Shown: piece by piece, positions 44,708-52,823 of the stretch | How the letters are laid out: every line of letters begins with the position of its first letter | How positions within the stretch are numbered: position 1 is the stretch's first letter | Source: Gemmatimonadaceae bacterium | GTDB taxonomy: Bacteria; Gemmatimonadota; Gemmatimonadetes; Gemmatimonadales; Gemmatimonadaceae | DNA: 64,000 nt | Reading direction: 5' to 3' | Assembly: GCA_030835125.1 (NCBI GenBank) | Contig: JAUQWM010000033.1 | Span: 124,001-188,000, forward strand | Made by a program: the position numbers and the translations under genes | The notes under the pieces: model-generated | What the model saw: the letters and a program-made list of their open reading frames with translations, nothing else | Database searches by the model: none | Told to the model about the DNA's origin: nothing

Positions 44708-46092
44708 GATCTCCTCCAGGAGAAGGGGGCCTGCGAGGGTGACGTGCTCCCCGTTGGCGGCGCGGTACCCGTCAGGAGGGCAGTCAGGACAACGACGGTA
44801 AGGACGAGGAGGACGTCGATCGCGACGGATACACGCAATCGCACCATGGACCGCTCCGTGCCAAGGGATGGCTGGGCGATGCGCCAATGATACGCGCCGA
44901 CGACCACGATCAACCCCACTACGACCACCTTCCTGAACAGGATGAAGCCGTATGGGCTGTCGAAAACGAGGCTGATGTCGCGCAGCTGCAGCCACGCCCC
45001 CGCCACGCCGGTAGCCAGCAGCGCCGCCGCACAAGACAGCGCGAGCGGCGAGAACGCGCGAAGGAGTTCACGTATGACAGCAACCCGATCGTCCGGCGCG
45101 AGGGACCGCACGAGCGGAAGCGCGGCGAACGCCAGCATGAGTATCCCTCCCGCCCATCCTCCGGCCGTCAGTCCATGAACTGCATCGAGCCCCATGGCGA
45201 GGATCGGCATGTCCACCACCGCCGCCGGGTGACCGAGCATCGACGCGGAGATGCCGAGCGCCAGGGTGACACTCCCGGCCATCCACCATCGCCATGGGCG
45301 CTCGGATCGAAGACCGGAGAGCAGCGCGAGCGTCGCCGCCACCTGTAGCAGCCAGCCGCGGCCCCAAGTCGAGCCGGCGATGAGGTCGGCGAGATCGCCC
45401 AGGCGAAGCGCGTCGAGCGATCCGCCGAGGACGACGCCATGACTCAGGAGCCGCACCATCGCCAGTCCAAGCAAGACCCAGGCGCCGGCGACGCAAAGCG
45501 CTCGAACGCGGCCGTCGATCGCCCTGCGGAACTCCAGGTCCGAGACGCCCGGCACGACGAAGAGGGCGAACGCGATCGAACCGATCACCACCACCATCGT
45601 GAGCAACGAGAGGAAGCGGATGCCTGACTGGATACCCGAATCGCCCGCAGCCGCGTCGACAGGTACATCCGGAGCGGCGATGGCCGGCGTCGTGTCGACC
45701 GACTGAGCGGCGGGAAGCGAGTCCACCGTGAACCCGAACTCGCCCGTGACCGCGTGTCCATCGGGTCCGACCAGTCGCCACTCGACGCGAAACTCGCCGG
45801 TGCGTGAAAGCGGCGGCACCGCAGCGAGCAACACTGTGGAATCCCCGATGTCGGCGCGCAACATGAGGCCGAGGCGCTGCGAGTCCGGTCCCACCAGGTC
45901 CACGCGCGACGTCCGCGGCACTACGGACTCGCTGAACTCCAGCCTCACGTCGGTGGGGGGAATGGGTACGTGTGCGCCTGACGCCGGCACCGAGCGTACC
46001 AGCCGCGCATGCGCCCAAGCGACACCATGCGCCACCGCCATCATGAGCGCACCAATCACGAGTGCCCTGAGGCCGCCTCGGAGGGCGCTCAT
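44704..46092 (-). CDS. CopC-CopD fusion (YcnJ-like copper resistance protein)
   Basis: A 462-residue protein. The N-terminal signal is followed by a CopC domain (HARLVRSVPASGAHVPIPPT, with the copper His and Asp-type residues and RLVGPDGHAVTGEF). A CopD domain of about eight membrane helices follows (LLTMVVVIGSIAFALFVVPG, VSVAIDVLLVLTVVVLTALL). CopC binds copper in the periplasm and CopD takes it across the inner membrane, so this fusion could import or hand over copper. It overlaps the upstream His-rich gene (46089-46092) and the downstream NTF2-like gene, both by four bases. Confidence 0.9.
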   Translation of the reverse strand: MSALRGGLRALVIGALMMAVAHGVAWAHARLVRSVPASGAHVPIPPTDVRLEFSESVVPRTSRVDLVGPDSQRLGLMLRADIGDSTVLLAAVPPLSRTGEFRVEWRLVGPDGHAVTGEFGFTVDSLPAAQSVDTTPAIAAPDVPVDAAAGDSGIQSGIRFLSLLTMVVVIGSIAFALFVVPGVSDLEFRRAIDGRVRALCVAGAWVLLGLAMVRLLSHGVVLGGSLDALRLGDLADLIAGSTWGRGWLLQVAATLALLSGLRSERPWRWWMAGSVTLALGISASMLGHPAAVVDMPILAMGLDAVHGLTAGGWAGGILMLAFAALPLVRSLAPDDRVAVIRELLRAFSPLALSCAAALLATGVAGAWLQLRDISLVFDSPYGFILFRKVVVVGLIVVVGAYHWRIAQPSLGTERSMVRLRVSVAIDVLLVLTVVVLTALLTGTAPPTGSTSPSQAPFSWRRS

Positions 46093-47435
46093 CTCATGCC
46101 TGACGCGACGGCGTCAGCGAGCGGCGGAGACGGCGGCGGTGCGCGCAGCAGCATCCGGTAGTGATCCTGATGCTCGGCGGGAATCACCGGGAGCAGGTCG
46201 AGCAGCGACCGCCGCAGTGCGCTGTCGGCTCCGACCCGCTGCTGCACGCCCGCGTCCTCCAGCAGCCGGAAGAGCGCGTTGACGAGCCGCTCACGCGCCA
46301 CCGAATCCGACAGGGGACGGGAAAGCGTGTCGGCAAGCATGGCGACGGAATCCGGAGTGGCGCGATGCGCCGCGTGTTCGTCGTGGGCTCCCGGCCTCAT
46401 GACCGCGCCGAGCTCCACGGTCGGCTTCGGTGGCATCGCCATCACGCCGACGACCGGCCCACCCTGGTTCTCGACCCCCATCGCCTGCGCCATACCCAGC
46501 CAGGCCTCCCGGGTCATTACCTCGGTGGTGTCGTCCCGGTACCGCGCCGCGGCCAGCAGGATCTCCGCTCGCTTCCGGTTCCTCGGCACCGCATCGTTGG
46601 CGAGGATGTCGGAGATGACGTCGTGCATGCTGTGCAGGTTGTCGAAGATCGCCGCCGCATCGGAGTAACGACGCGTGAACGCCGGCGCGATCGCCGGCGT
46701 CATCGGCATCACGTACGGCATCGTCCGCGGCGCATCGTGCAGCATCTGGCGGAACCGCGACACCGCGGCAGCCACGAGCGACGAACGCTCGTCAGGCGTC
46801 CGTCCTGCCAGCAGGGCATCGTAGAGCCCTACCTGCATCCAGTGATACGCCCAGATCAGGCCATTGAACTTCGGGTACTTCCGGCGGAACGCCAGCGAAT
46901 AGGGCTGGCCTTCCATGAGCGACATGCCCTTGGGCTGTACACTGAACGCAAGGTCGGGGCGACTCCGGTAGTACGCGACCAGGCGCGCGACCTCCCGGTC
47001 ACGCTGCGCCTCATCCAGGCGGTTGTCGGCCAGCACGTCGTAGATCTGGCGATGCAGGATGTGCGCCCACTCGAACATCGCCTTCGCCTCCGGTGCGAGG
47101 CGGCTGTACTGCGGTGCGATGGCCGCTTCCTCCAGGGGGAGCCGAGGCGGGTTCACGAGGAGTCGTCGGGTGATGAAGGCGTACTCGTTGTCCTCGAGCA
47201 CCGACGCAGGCGCCGATCGCCTGGCCCACAGGACCTCGTAGAGGATCGCGTGGCCATAGTCGAACGCATTGAACAGGCGGTCGGCACCCGGGTGCTCGGC
47301 GCGAAAGACCCAGTTGTGGGACGCCGGCAGGTAGAATTGCTCGTCCACCGTCGTCCACTGTGCCTCGGCGCTCACCGACACCGCGGTCGCCAGGAGGCTG
47401 GCGCCGAGCAGGCAGGGCAAGGGAATGCGCGTCAT
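46089..47435 (-). CDS. Secreted His-rich all-helical protein of unknown function (copper island)
   Basis: A 448-residue exported protein I do not recognise. The signal peptide (1-25) leads into QWTTVDEQFYLPASHNWVFR; His 40, 48 and 62 fall within the next 40 residues (AEHPGADRLFNAFDYGHAIL). Further His pairs follow in EWAHILHRQIYD, WAYHWMQVG and LHSMHDVISD. A Met/His-rich linker (VMAMPPKPTVELGAVMRPG, AHDEHAAHRAT) stands before a last helical part that ends in PAEHQDHYRM. It overlaps copCD by four bases, and its start codon shares a base with the stop of the barrel gene upstream (TGATG). GGGAGG stands six bases before ATG 47435. Context suggests copper binding or redox work in the periplasm; no known domain is visible. 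Confidence 0.75.
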   Translation of the reverse strand: MTRIPLPCLLGASLLATAVSVSAEAQWTTVDEQFYLPASHNWVFRAEHPGADRLFNAFDYGHAILYEVLWARRSAPASVLEDNEYAFITRRLLVNPPRLPLEEAAIAPQYSRLAPEAKAMFEWAHILHRQIYDVLADNRLDEAQRDREVARLVAYYRSRPDLAFSVQPKGMSLMEGQPYSLAFRRKYPKFNGLIWAYHWMQVGLYDALLAGRTPDERSSLVAAAVSRFRQMLHDAPRTMPYVMPMTPAIAPAFTRRYSDAAAIFDNLHSMHDVISDILANDAVPRNRKRAEILLAAARYRDDTTEVMTREAWLGMAQAMGVENQGGPVVGVMAMPPKPTVELGAVMRPGAHDEHAAHRATPDSVAMLADTLSRPLSDSVARERLVNALFRLLEDAGVQQRVGADSALRRSLLDLLPVIPAEHQDHYRMLLRAPPPSPPLADAVASGMR

Positions 47436-48259
47436 CAGCGACCTCCCGGCATCAGTCGCAGGAAGCCAAAGGCCCGCGCCGCGCCAGCCGTCAGCGACCA
47501 CTCACGGTCGTCGCCGAGTGACCGACCGAGGCCTGCGTCGAACGCCCAGGTGGGACTGGCCTGCCAGCGAACTCCGGTGGCTGCGCGCCATTCGACGTCC
47601 GCCCCCTCGTGGATCGGTAGGGCCGCCACGACCTCGGCGCCGACCAGGAGCGAACGCAACGGCAGGGCACGATCGACCGCCATGCCTAACGTCCAGCGCG
47701 GCAGCTCGTCCTCGCCGGGCCGGAGGTCCTGGCCTGGCGCGATCGACGACCCCGGAGTGGCGTCCGCGTTCAGGTGGACCCGGCCGATGGGCGTCGTCCG
47801 CGTGAGGATCGCGCCGAGCGTGGCGCGGGTGCGCCGCGGCCCGTAGTCCCCCGCGGGGATGGCCACGGCGACGCTGACCGCGAGGGCCGGGATGCCGAGC
47901 GTCTCCACGTTGAGCGCATGGAGCACGGAGACGTGGACGGCGCCGACCCCGGTGCGCGAGCCGTCACCGATGCCTTCCGCGATGTACAGCGGGAGCCCGA
48001 TCTCGAGCTGCGTGCGCGGGAGCACGCCGTAGGCGATCTCCGGTTCCACCGACCACAGCACGCGCGCGCCCGGTGAACGCTCCCACCGCAGCGGCGCCGC
48101 CTGGAGCTCGAACGCGTACCGCTCGATCGCCGTGGCGTCCTGCACGTGCAATGGCCGGCCGCGATCGGTGTTGAAATAGTCCGTCTGTGCACCGGCAACG
48201 GCCGGCAGCAGCAGCACGCCGGCAGCCAGCGACCGGCGCGCGGCATCGATGATGCGCAT
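47435..48259 (-). CDS. Putative outer-membrane beta-barrel protein (copper island)
   Basis: A 274-residue exported protein. A signal peptide (RSLAAGVLLLPAVAGAQT) is followed by alternating hydrophobic/polar strands (RVLWSVEPEIAYGVLPRTQL, GAVHVSVLHALNVETLGIPA, ATGVRWQASPTWAFDAGL) and an aromatic-poor C-terminus (AARAFGFLRLMPGGR). The pattern resembles the 'transporter' barrels found beside metal-efflux genes. GGGGGA stands before ATG 48259. Coupled to the His-rich gene (TGATG). An octamer (47684-47691) encodes Leu-Gly in TLGMAV. Probably a channel or surface exporter; specificity unknown. Confidence 0.7.
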   Translation of the reverse strand: MRIIDAARRSLAAGVLLLPAVAGAQTDYFNTDRGRPLHVQDATAIERYAFELQAAPLRWERSPGARVLWSVEPEIAYGVLPRTQLEIGLPLYIAEGIGDGSRTGVGAVHVSVLHALNVETLGIPALAVSVAVAIPAGDYGPRRTRATLGAILTRTTPIGRVHLNADATPGSSIAPGQDLRPGEDELPRWTLGMAVDRALPLRSLLVGAEVVAALPIHEGADVEWRAATGVRWQASPTWAFDAGLGRSLGDDREWSLTAGAARAFGFLRLMPGGR

Positions 48260-48353
48260 GCAACGTCCCCCGTCATGAGTGGTGGCCGGCGCCATCGGCG
48301 CCGGCGAACGAGAACCGGCATCGCACCGCGACAGCGATGCGAGCGGAAGCTCG

Positions 48354-48722
48354 TCAGGCCCTCGGAGGGGGCAGCTCGGGGGCCGGTGCCGGCGACGGCG
48401 GCAGGTGATCCGACACGGCCAGCAGGCGATCCGCGCGCGGCGCCGGACCCGGCACAAGGCCGAGCGGCGTGATGTCGACCGCGATCACGCACGGTCCCAT
48501 CGTCAGGCAGGTCGGCGCCGGAGACTGGTGATCCGGCGCTGGAGCCGGTTCCCGGGGCGACGAATGATCCGCCACGTGCCCGTCGTGCGCCCCGCCCCCG
48601 TTTGCGGACGCCGTCGCCACACCCTCGTGGCCACCCGGCCCCAGCGGACAACTCCAGCCACCCTGGGCGAACACCAGGTTGGCCAAGGCAAGCAATCCGA
48701 GGGCGGCAATCACGCGGCGCAT
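48354..48722 (-). CDS. Small exported Cys/His-rich protein B (same undescribed family as protein A)
   Basis: A 122-residue exported protein. The signal peptide (MRRVIAALGLLALANLVFA) is followed by a Cys (GGWSCPLG), a His-rich region (GGGAHDGHVADHSSPRE, APDHQSPAPT), the motif CLTMGPCVIAVD, and a Pro-rich tail ending ELPPPRA. The order of parts matches the protein at 43721-44095 (CLTM then two residues then Cys, and a PPPR end). The mature protein has about eight His. A small periplasmic copper chaperone or buffer is plausible. Start ATG 48722 is the only fitting Met; ribosome site weak. Confidence 0.65.
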   Translation of the reverse strand: MRRVIAALGLLALANLVFAQGGWSCPLGPGGHEGVATASANGGGAHDGHVADHSSPREPAPAPDHQSPAPTCLTMGPCVIAVDITPLGLVPGPAPRADRLLAVSDHLPPSPAPAPELPPPRA

Positions 48723-48759
48723 GCGCTCAATCTACTGTTTCGAAGCCCGAAAGATCGAG

Positions 48760-48788
48760 TCTCTCAACTCTCAACTCCCAACTCTCAC
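48760..48788. repeat. CTCAACT tandem array
   Basis: TCTCTCAACTCTCAACTCCC then AACTCTCAC: about four imperfect heptamers between the csoR stop and the protein B start region. Same class as the arrays at other gene ends. Confidence 0.7.
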
Positions 48789-49165
48789 CTGATACTCCTG
48801 TACATGAGGTCGATCAGCTCATCGTACATCGGCTCGGCGTGCTCAGGGCCCGCCTTGATCGCGGAAGTCGCGCAGTGCTTCAGGTGGTTGCGCATGAGTT
48901 CGCGGCCCACGCCGCGCAATGCCTCGTGGACCGAGGAGATCTGCGTCAGGACGTCGGCGCAGTACCGGTCCTCCTCGATCATCTTCTGCAGGCCCCGCAC
49001 CTGGCCCTCGATGCGCCGGAGTCGTTTCAGGTTCCGGTCGCGGACGTCCGTGTCGACCGCGACGGCCTTCCGCCCGGTGCTCTCCTGCACGGCGCATCCA
49101 CACGCACACTGAGCGGCTGAATCCGCTGCCATGGGGACCTTCCTGGAATCATGGGTCGTGGTCAT
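48785..49165 (-). CDS. csoR: CsoR-family copper-sensing repressor with Cys-rich N-terminus
   Basis: A 126-residue repressor. The helical CsoR core (RNLKRLRRIEGQVRGLQKMI, EEDRYCADVLTQISSVHEAL) keeps the copper ligands Cys (RYCADV), His and Cys (NHLKHC), which sense Cu(I) and release DNA. An N-terminal extension of about 40 residues carries QCACGCAVQES (CxCxC), encoded partly with the rare TGT codon. Start ATG 49165 or the ATG at 49132 (AGGAAGG upstream) are both plausible. It follows copA by 15 bases. It probably controls the copZ promoter at 51801-51829 and perhaps the whole island. Confidence 0.92.
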   Translation of the reverse strand: MTTTHDSRKVPMAADSAAQCACGCAVQESTGRKAVAVDTDVRDRNLKRLRRIEGQVRGLQKMIEEDRYCADVLTQISSVHEALRGVGRELMRNHLKHCATSAIKAGPEHAEPMYDELIDLMYRSIR

Positions 49166-49180
49166 CTCAAGTCTCCCATC

Positions 49181-51550
49181 TCATCGCCCGAGCCTCAGGC
49201 TGTTCGTCACCACGCTCACGGAGCTCAACGCCATCGCCGCGCTGGCGAGGATGGGGCTGAGGAGGATGCCCATCGAGGGATAGAGCACACCGGCAGCGAT
49301 GGGTACGCCAATCACGTTGTAGACGAACGCCCAGAACAGGTTCTGGCGCATGGTGCGCATCGTGCGGCGCGACAGCGCGATCGCGTCCGCCACGCCGCCA
49401 AGGTCGTTGCGCAGCAGTGCCATGTCACCCGCCTCGATGGCCACGTCGGTGCCGCTGCCCATCGCGACGCCGACGTCGGCGCCGGCGAGCGCGGGTGCAT
49501 CATTGATGCCATCGCCGGCCATGATCACGACGCGCCCCGCGCCCTGCAACTCACGCACGGTGTCCACCTTGCCCTGGGGCAGCACGCCCGCGACGACGCG
49601 ATCGATCCCCACCTCGCCAGCGACGGCCTGCGCCGTGGCGGCGATGTCACCCGTCAACAGCACCACGTCCAGTCCCATCGCCTTCAGGCGTCGCACCGCG
49701 GCCGCCGACGTCGGACGCACCGGATCGGCGATGGCGACCGCGCCGGCCAGCTCCCCGTCGACATCGGCATAGACGACGGTCTGCGCCTGACGAGCGCGCT
49801 CCGCCGCCCACCCGGCCAGGGCGTCGACGCCGATCCCCCACTGCGCCATCATCGTGGCGCTGCCGACGACCACCGCGCGGCCGTCCACGGTGCCCGTCAC
49901 GCCGCGGCCGGTATCCGACGAAAACCCTTCCACCGGCGACAATCGCAGCCCCCGCGAGGCCGCCGAGCCGGCGATGGCGGCGGCCAGCGGGTGCTCCGAC
50001 ACCTGCTCCAGCGAACCGACCACCCTTAACAACTCGTCAGGCGACCAGGTGCCGAGCGCCTCCACCGCCACCACGGCGGGACGCCCCTCGGTCACCGTGC
50101 CCGTCTTGTCGATGACCACGGTGTCGGCGCGCGCGGCCCGTTCCAGCGACTCGCCTCCCTTGATGAGCACGCCCATCTTCGCGCCCTGCCCCGTCGCCAC
50201 CATGACGGCGGTCGGCACGGCAAGCCCCATCGCGCACGGGCAGGCGATGATCAGCACCGAGACTGCCGCGGTGAAGGCACGCAGCACCGGCGCGGTGTCC
50301 GCCAGGAAGTACCAGGTGATGAACGTGATGGCGGAGATCACGATGATCGTCGGCACGAACACGGCGCTCACCCGGTCGGCCAGCCGCTGGATGGGAGCGC
50401 GCGATCCCTGGGCGTCGCGCATGAGGCGCACGATGCGCGACAGGACGCTGGCGGAGCCAAGCGTCGTGGCGCGATAGGCAAGGCTCCCGGTCCCGTTGAT
50501 GGTGCCGCCGATGACCCGATCCCCTGCGGTCCGGCTCACCGGCATCGGTTCGCCCGTCAGCATCGACTCGTCGATCGCGCTCGCTCCCTGCTCGACGACC
50601 CCGTCCACGGGCAGGCGCTCCCCCGGCCTGACGACGACGAGGTCGCCCTCCATGACGTCGTCGAGCGCGACATCCCGGTCGCCGTCCGCACGGCGCACGC
50701 GCGCGATCGACGGGCGCAGCCCGATAAGCGCCCGGATCGCCTTCGACGTGCCGGCCTTGGCGCGCGCCTCGAGCGCGTTCCCGCCAAGGATGAACGCGAT
50801 GATGATGATGACCGCTTCGTAGTACACGTCAGGCGCCATGCCCCGCTCGATGAACAGGCCGGGCGCGGCGGTCGCCACCATCGAGAAGAGGAACGCCGAC
50901 CCGGTCCCGATCGCGATGAGCGTGTTCATGTCGCTCGAGCCATGGCGCAGCGCCTTCCACGCCCTGACGTAGAAATGCCGCCCGGCCCACATCATCACGA
51001 TCGCGGTGAGGACGAGGAGTCCCCACGAGAGGGTCGCCGCCGGGATCGCGTAGAGCCATGGAAAGACGACGCGCAGGCCCGGATCGAGGCGTTCCATCGT
51101 CCAGCGCATGAAGGGATCCGACGTGCCGGCGCCGTGGTGCGCATTCGCGGCCATGAGCGGCATCGAGGCCAGCATGGCGACCGCTCCGGCCGCCAGGGCA
51201 ATCAGGGCCTTCCGCCTGAGGACCTGCATTTCCTCGACGCGGGCGGCCTCCTGTGCCTCCTGTTCCTCCACCGCACCCCGCTCATCCAGCGGCAACTCGG
51301 CGCCGTAGCCGCTGTCCCGGATGAGCTCGACCAGGTGGTTCGCCGGCACGACACCGGGATCGAAGCGCACCGTGGCCGTGTTAGTCATCAGGCTGACCGT
51401 GGCCTGGTCCACTCCCTCCGTTCGCTCCAGCACGCGCTGCACCCTGGCCTGGCAGGCTGCGCAGGTCATCCCCGTGACGGGAATGTTCAGCCGGGTCGAG
51501 CGCGCGGGCGGCGCGGGCTTCACGGCCATGCCGCCCCTCGGGCCTGCCAT
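49181..51550 (-). CDS. copA: CopA-type copper-exporting P-type ATPase
   Basis: A 789-residue Cu(I) pump. One heavy-metal-associated domain ([19 protein letters not shown]) precedes eight membrane helices, with the CPC metal site ([17 protein letters not shown]). [11 protein letters not shown] (phosphorylation), TGEP (actuator) and [16 protein letters not shown] (hinge) are intact. It moves cytosolic Cu(I) to the periplasm, receiving it from CopZ. Start ATG 51550 is one base after the copZ stop; a later ATG (51529) is also possible. It contains the only in-frame TTA codon I saw outside the octamer in this gene (50029-50027). Confidence 0.95.
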   Translation of the reverse strand: MAGPRGGMAVKPAPPARSTRLNIPVTGMTCAACQARVQRVLERTEGVDQATVSLMTNTATVRFDPGVVPANHLVELIRDSGYGAELPLDERGAVEEQEAQEAARVEEMQVLRRKALIALAAGAVAMLASMPLMAANAHHGAGTSDPFMRWTMERLDPGLRVVFPWLYAIPAATLSWGLLVLTAIVMMWAGRHFYVRAWKALRHGSSDMNTLIAIGTGSAFLFSMVATAAPGLFIERGMAPDVYYEAVIIIIAFILGGNALEARAKAGTSKAIRALIGLRPSIARVRRADGDRDVALDDVMEGDLVVVRPGERLPVDGVVEQGASAIDESMLTGEPMPVSRTAGDRVIGGTINGTGSLAYRATTLGSASVLSRIVRLMRDAQGSRAPIQRLADRVSAVFVPTIIVISAITFITWYFLADTAPVLRAFTAAVSVLIIACPCAMGLAVPTAVMVATGQGAKMGVLIKGGESLERAARADTVVIDKTGTVTEGRPAVVAVEALGTWSPDELLRVVGSLEQVSEHPLAAAIAGSAASRGLRLSPVEGFSSDTGRGVTGTVDGRAVVVGSATMMAQWGIGVDALAGWAAERARQAQTVVYADVDGELAGAVAIADPVRPTSAAAVRRLKAMGLDVVLLTGDIAATAQAVAGEVGIDRVVAGVLPQGKVDTVRELQGAGRVVIMAGDGINDAPALAGADVGVAMGSGTDVAIEAGDMALLRNDLGGVADAIALSRRTMRTMRQNLFWAFVYNVIGVPIAAGVLYPSMGILLSPILASAAMALSSVSVVTNSLRLGR

Positions 51551-51551
51551 G

Positions 51552-51761
51552 TCAGGCGACCTCGCTCGCTGCGTAGCCGGCGTCCGCGACCGCGTCCACC
51601 AGATCACCGACGGTCGTCGTGTCTTCATCGAAGGTGACCGACGCGGACCCGATCTTCACGTCGTCGACCTTCACTCCCGGGACGGCGCCGAGCGCCTCGC
51701 GGACGGCATGCACGCAGTGTCCGCAGCTCATCCCGGAGACTTCGAGCTTCAGCTGTTTCAT
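51552..51761 (-). CDS. copZ: CopZ-type copper chaperone
   Basis: A 69-residue ferredoxin-fold metallochaperone with [15 protein letters not shown] (CxxC copper site) and the [20 protein letters not shown] strands. It carries Cu(I) to the CopA metal-binding domain. It is followed by copA after a one-base gap. Its upstream region holds the CsoR-like site. ATG 51761 with a weak ribosome site. Confidence 0.95.
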   Translation of the reverse strand: MKQLKLEVSGMSCGHCVHAVREALGAVPGVKVDDVKIGSASVTFDEDTTTVGDLVDAVADAGYAASEVA

Positions 51762-51800
51762 GGCTTGTTGGGTGAGGGGTTGCCGATAGCTCCACCAAGC

Positions 51801-51829
51801 TATATACCCCCTCCCCCTATCTGCAAGCC
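51801..51829 (-). promoter_or_regulatory. copZ-copA promoter with a CsoR-like G-tract element
   Basis: On the minus strand TTGCAG (51827-51822) is followed by ATAGGGGGAGGGGG and then TATATA (51806-51801). This is a short-spacer promoter whose spacer holds two G5 tracts between AT-rich ends. CsoR proteins bind G/C tracts flanked by AT in inverted order. Here the tracts are arranged as a mirror (ATACCCCC-T-CCCCCTAT on the plus strand), so the fit is imperfect. The position fits copper-dependent derepression of copZ, copA and csoR. Confidence 0.45.
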
Positions 51830-51842
51830 CGGGAATCCCCGG

Positions 51843-52103
51843 TCATCCGTCGGTGAATCCCGCCTGGCTGAGGACGTGCATGACCCGCGACCGCACGGCG
51901 GGCGGCATGAGTCGGCGGGCCCGGGCGTCGCGCAGAGCCGCGAGAAAGCGGCGGCCGAAGTCGGCGTGCGGCAGGCAGGCCTGGCACGTCTCGAGGTGGC
52001 GCCGCACGTCGTTCATCCGGGGTTCGTCCAGCTCCCCGTCGAGATAGTCCCAGAGTTGGCGGACCGCCGAGGTGCAGTCGATCGAGCGCGCGTCGTCAGG
52101 CAT
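51843..52103 (-). CDS. Zinc anti-sigma factor
   Basis: An 86-residue small anti-sigma factor. The ZAS motif HLETCQACLPH (H-x3-C-x2-C) binds zinc; the region before it (AVRQLWDYLDGELDEPRMND) is the sigma-binding helix. Such proteins release their sigma when the Cys are oxidised or metallated. It overlaps the sigma gene by eight bases. GGGGGGCGAC stands before ATG 52103. A copper or redox signal is a reasonable guess from location. Confidence 0.85.
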   Translation of the reverse strand: MPDDARSIDCTSAVRQLWDYLDGELDEPRMNDVRRHLETCQACLPHADFGRRFLAALRDARARRLMPPAVRSRVMHVLSQAGFTDG

Positions 52104-52692
52104 GTCGCCCCCCGTGGCCGGCGCCGCCGTGGATGCCGGCGTCCAGGGCATGAAGCCGGAGTTGTTCCTGGAGTTGGCGCCGTGCGCGAAACAGGCGTGA
52201 GCGCACGGTCCCGATCGGGACGCCGAGGATGCCAGCCGCCGCCTCGTACGACTGGTCCTCGATGTCGACGAGTTGCACGGTCGCCCGGAAGGGCTCATCG
52301 AGGCTGTCGAGGGCGCGGTCGAGCGCGGGGCCCAGGTCCAGCGTGGCCAGGAGGCGGTCGGTGCCGTCGTCAATCATGGCCCGATGGTCCCTTGCGGCGG
52401 CGACGGATTCGGCATCGCCGTCGATCACGTCGACTTCGTGCCGCGAACGCTGGTGCGCTCGCAGGAAGGCATTCCGGCAGATCGTGAAGAGCCAGCGACG
52501 GCAATCGCTGCCGGGCTCGAACGTATGCCACGACCGGTAGGCACGAAGGTACGTCTCCTGGACGATGTCCTGCGCGTCGGCCGGGTCGCGGGTGAGGGAG
52601 AGCGCGAAGCGGTAGACGTCATCCATCCACGGGATGGCATCACGCGCGAAGCCCTCGTCCTTCGCCTTGCCGTCGGCGCGTGGATCCGACAT
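52096..52692 (-). CDS. ECF-type RNA polymerase sigma factor
   Basis: A 198-residue sigma-70-family ECF factor. Region 2 is MDDVYRFALSLTRDPADAQD, then IVQETYLRAYRSWHTFEP and CRRWLFTICRNAFLRAHQRS; region 4 is LVDIEDQSYEAAAGILGVPI then GTVRSRLFRARRQLQEQL. Start ATG 52692 is the Met just before SDPRADGK; a GTG at 52737 is in frame but lacks support. Paired with the zinc anti-sigma. No ECF-type promoter (such as GGAAC-TCT) is obvious in the island; the regulon is unknown. Confidence 0.9.
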   Translation of the reverse strand: MSDPRADGKAKDEGFARDAIPWMDDVYRFALSLTRDPADAQDIVQETYLRAYRSWHTFEPGSDCRRWLFTICRNAFLRAHQRSRHEVDVIDGDAESVAAARDHRAMIDDGTDRLLATLDLGPALDRALDSLDEPFRATVQLVDIEDQSYEAAAGILGVPIGTVRSRLFRARRQLQEQLRLHALDAGIHGGAGHGGRHA

Positions 52693-52823
52693 CACAACCA
52701 AGCCATCTGAGGAGGCATTTGTTCCCGGGACTGCCACTGGGGACCGGTAAAGTGGGAAGGCGCAGCCGGATTCGGGAGTCCCCGCGCCTCACCGCCGGCG
52801 CCGCCATCGGGTAAGTTCACCGC

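Noticed and set aside
34793..52692. Copper island considered as a recently acquired mobile element
   Set aside because: No transposase, integrase, flanking tRNA or direct repeat is visible, base composition looks like the surroundings, and the octamer occurs inside it as in native genes.
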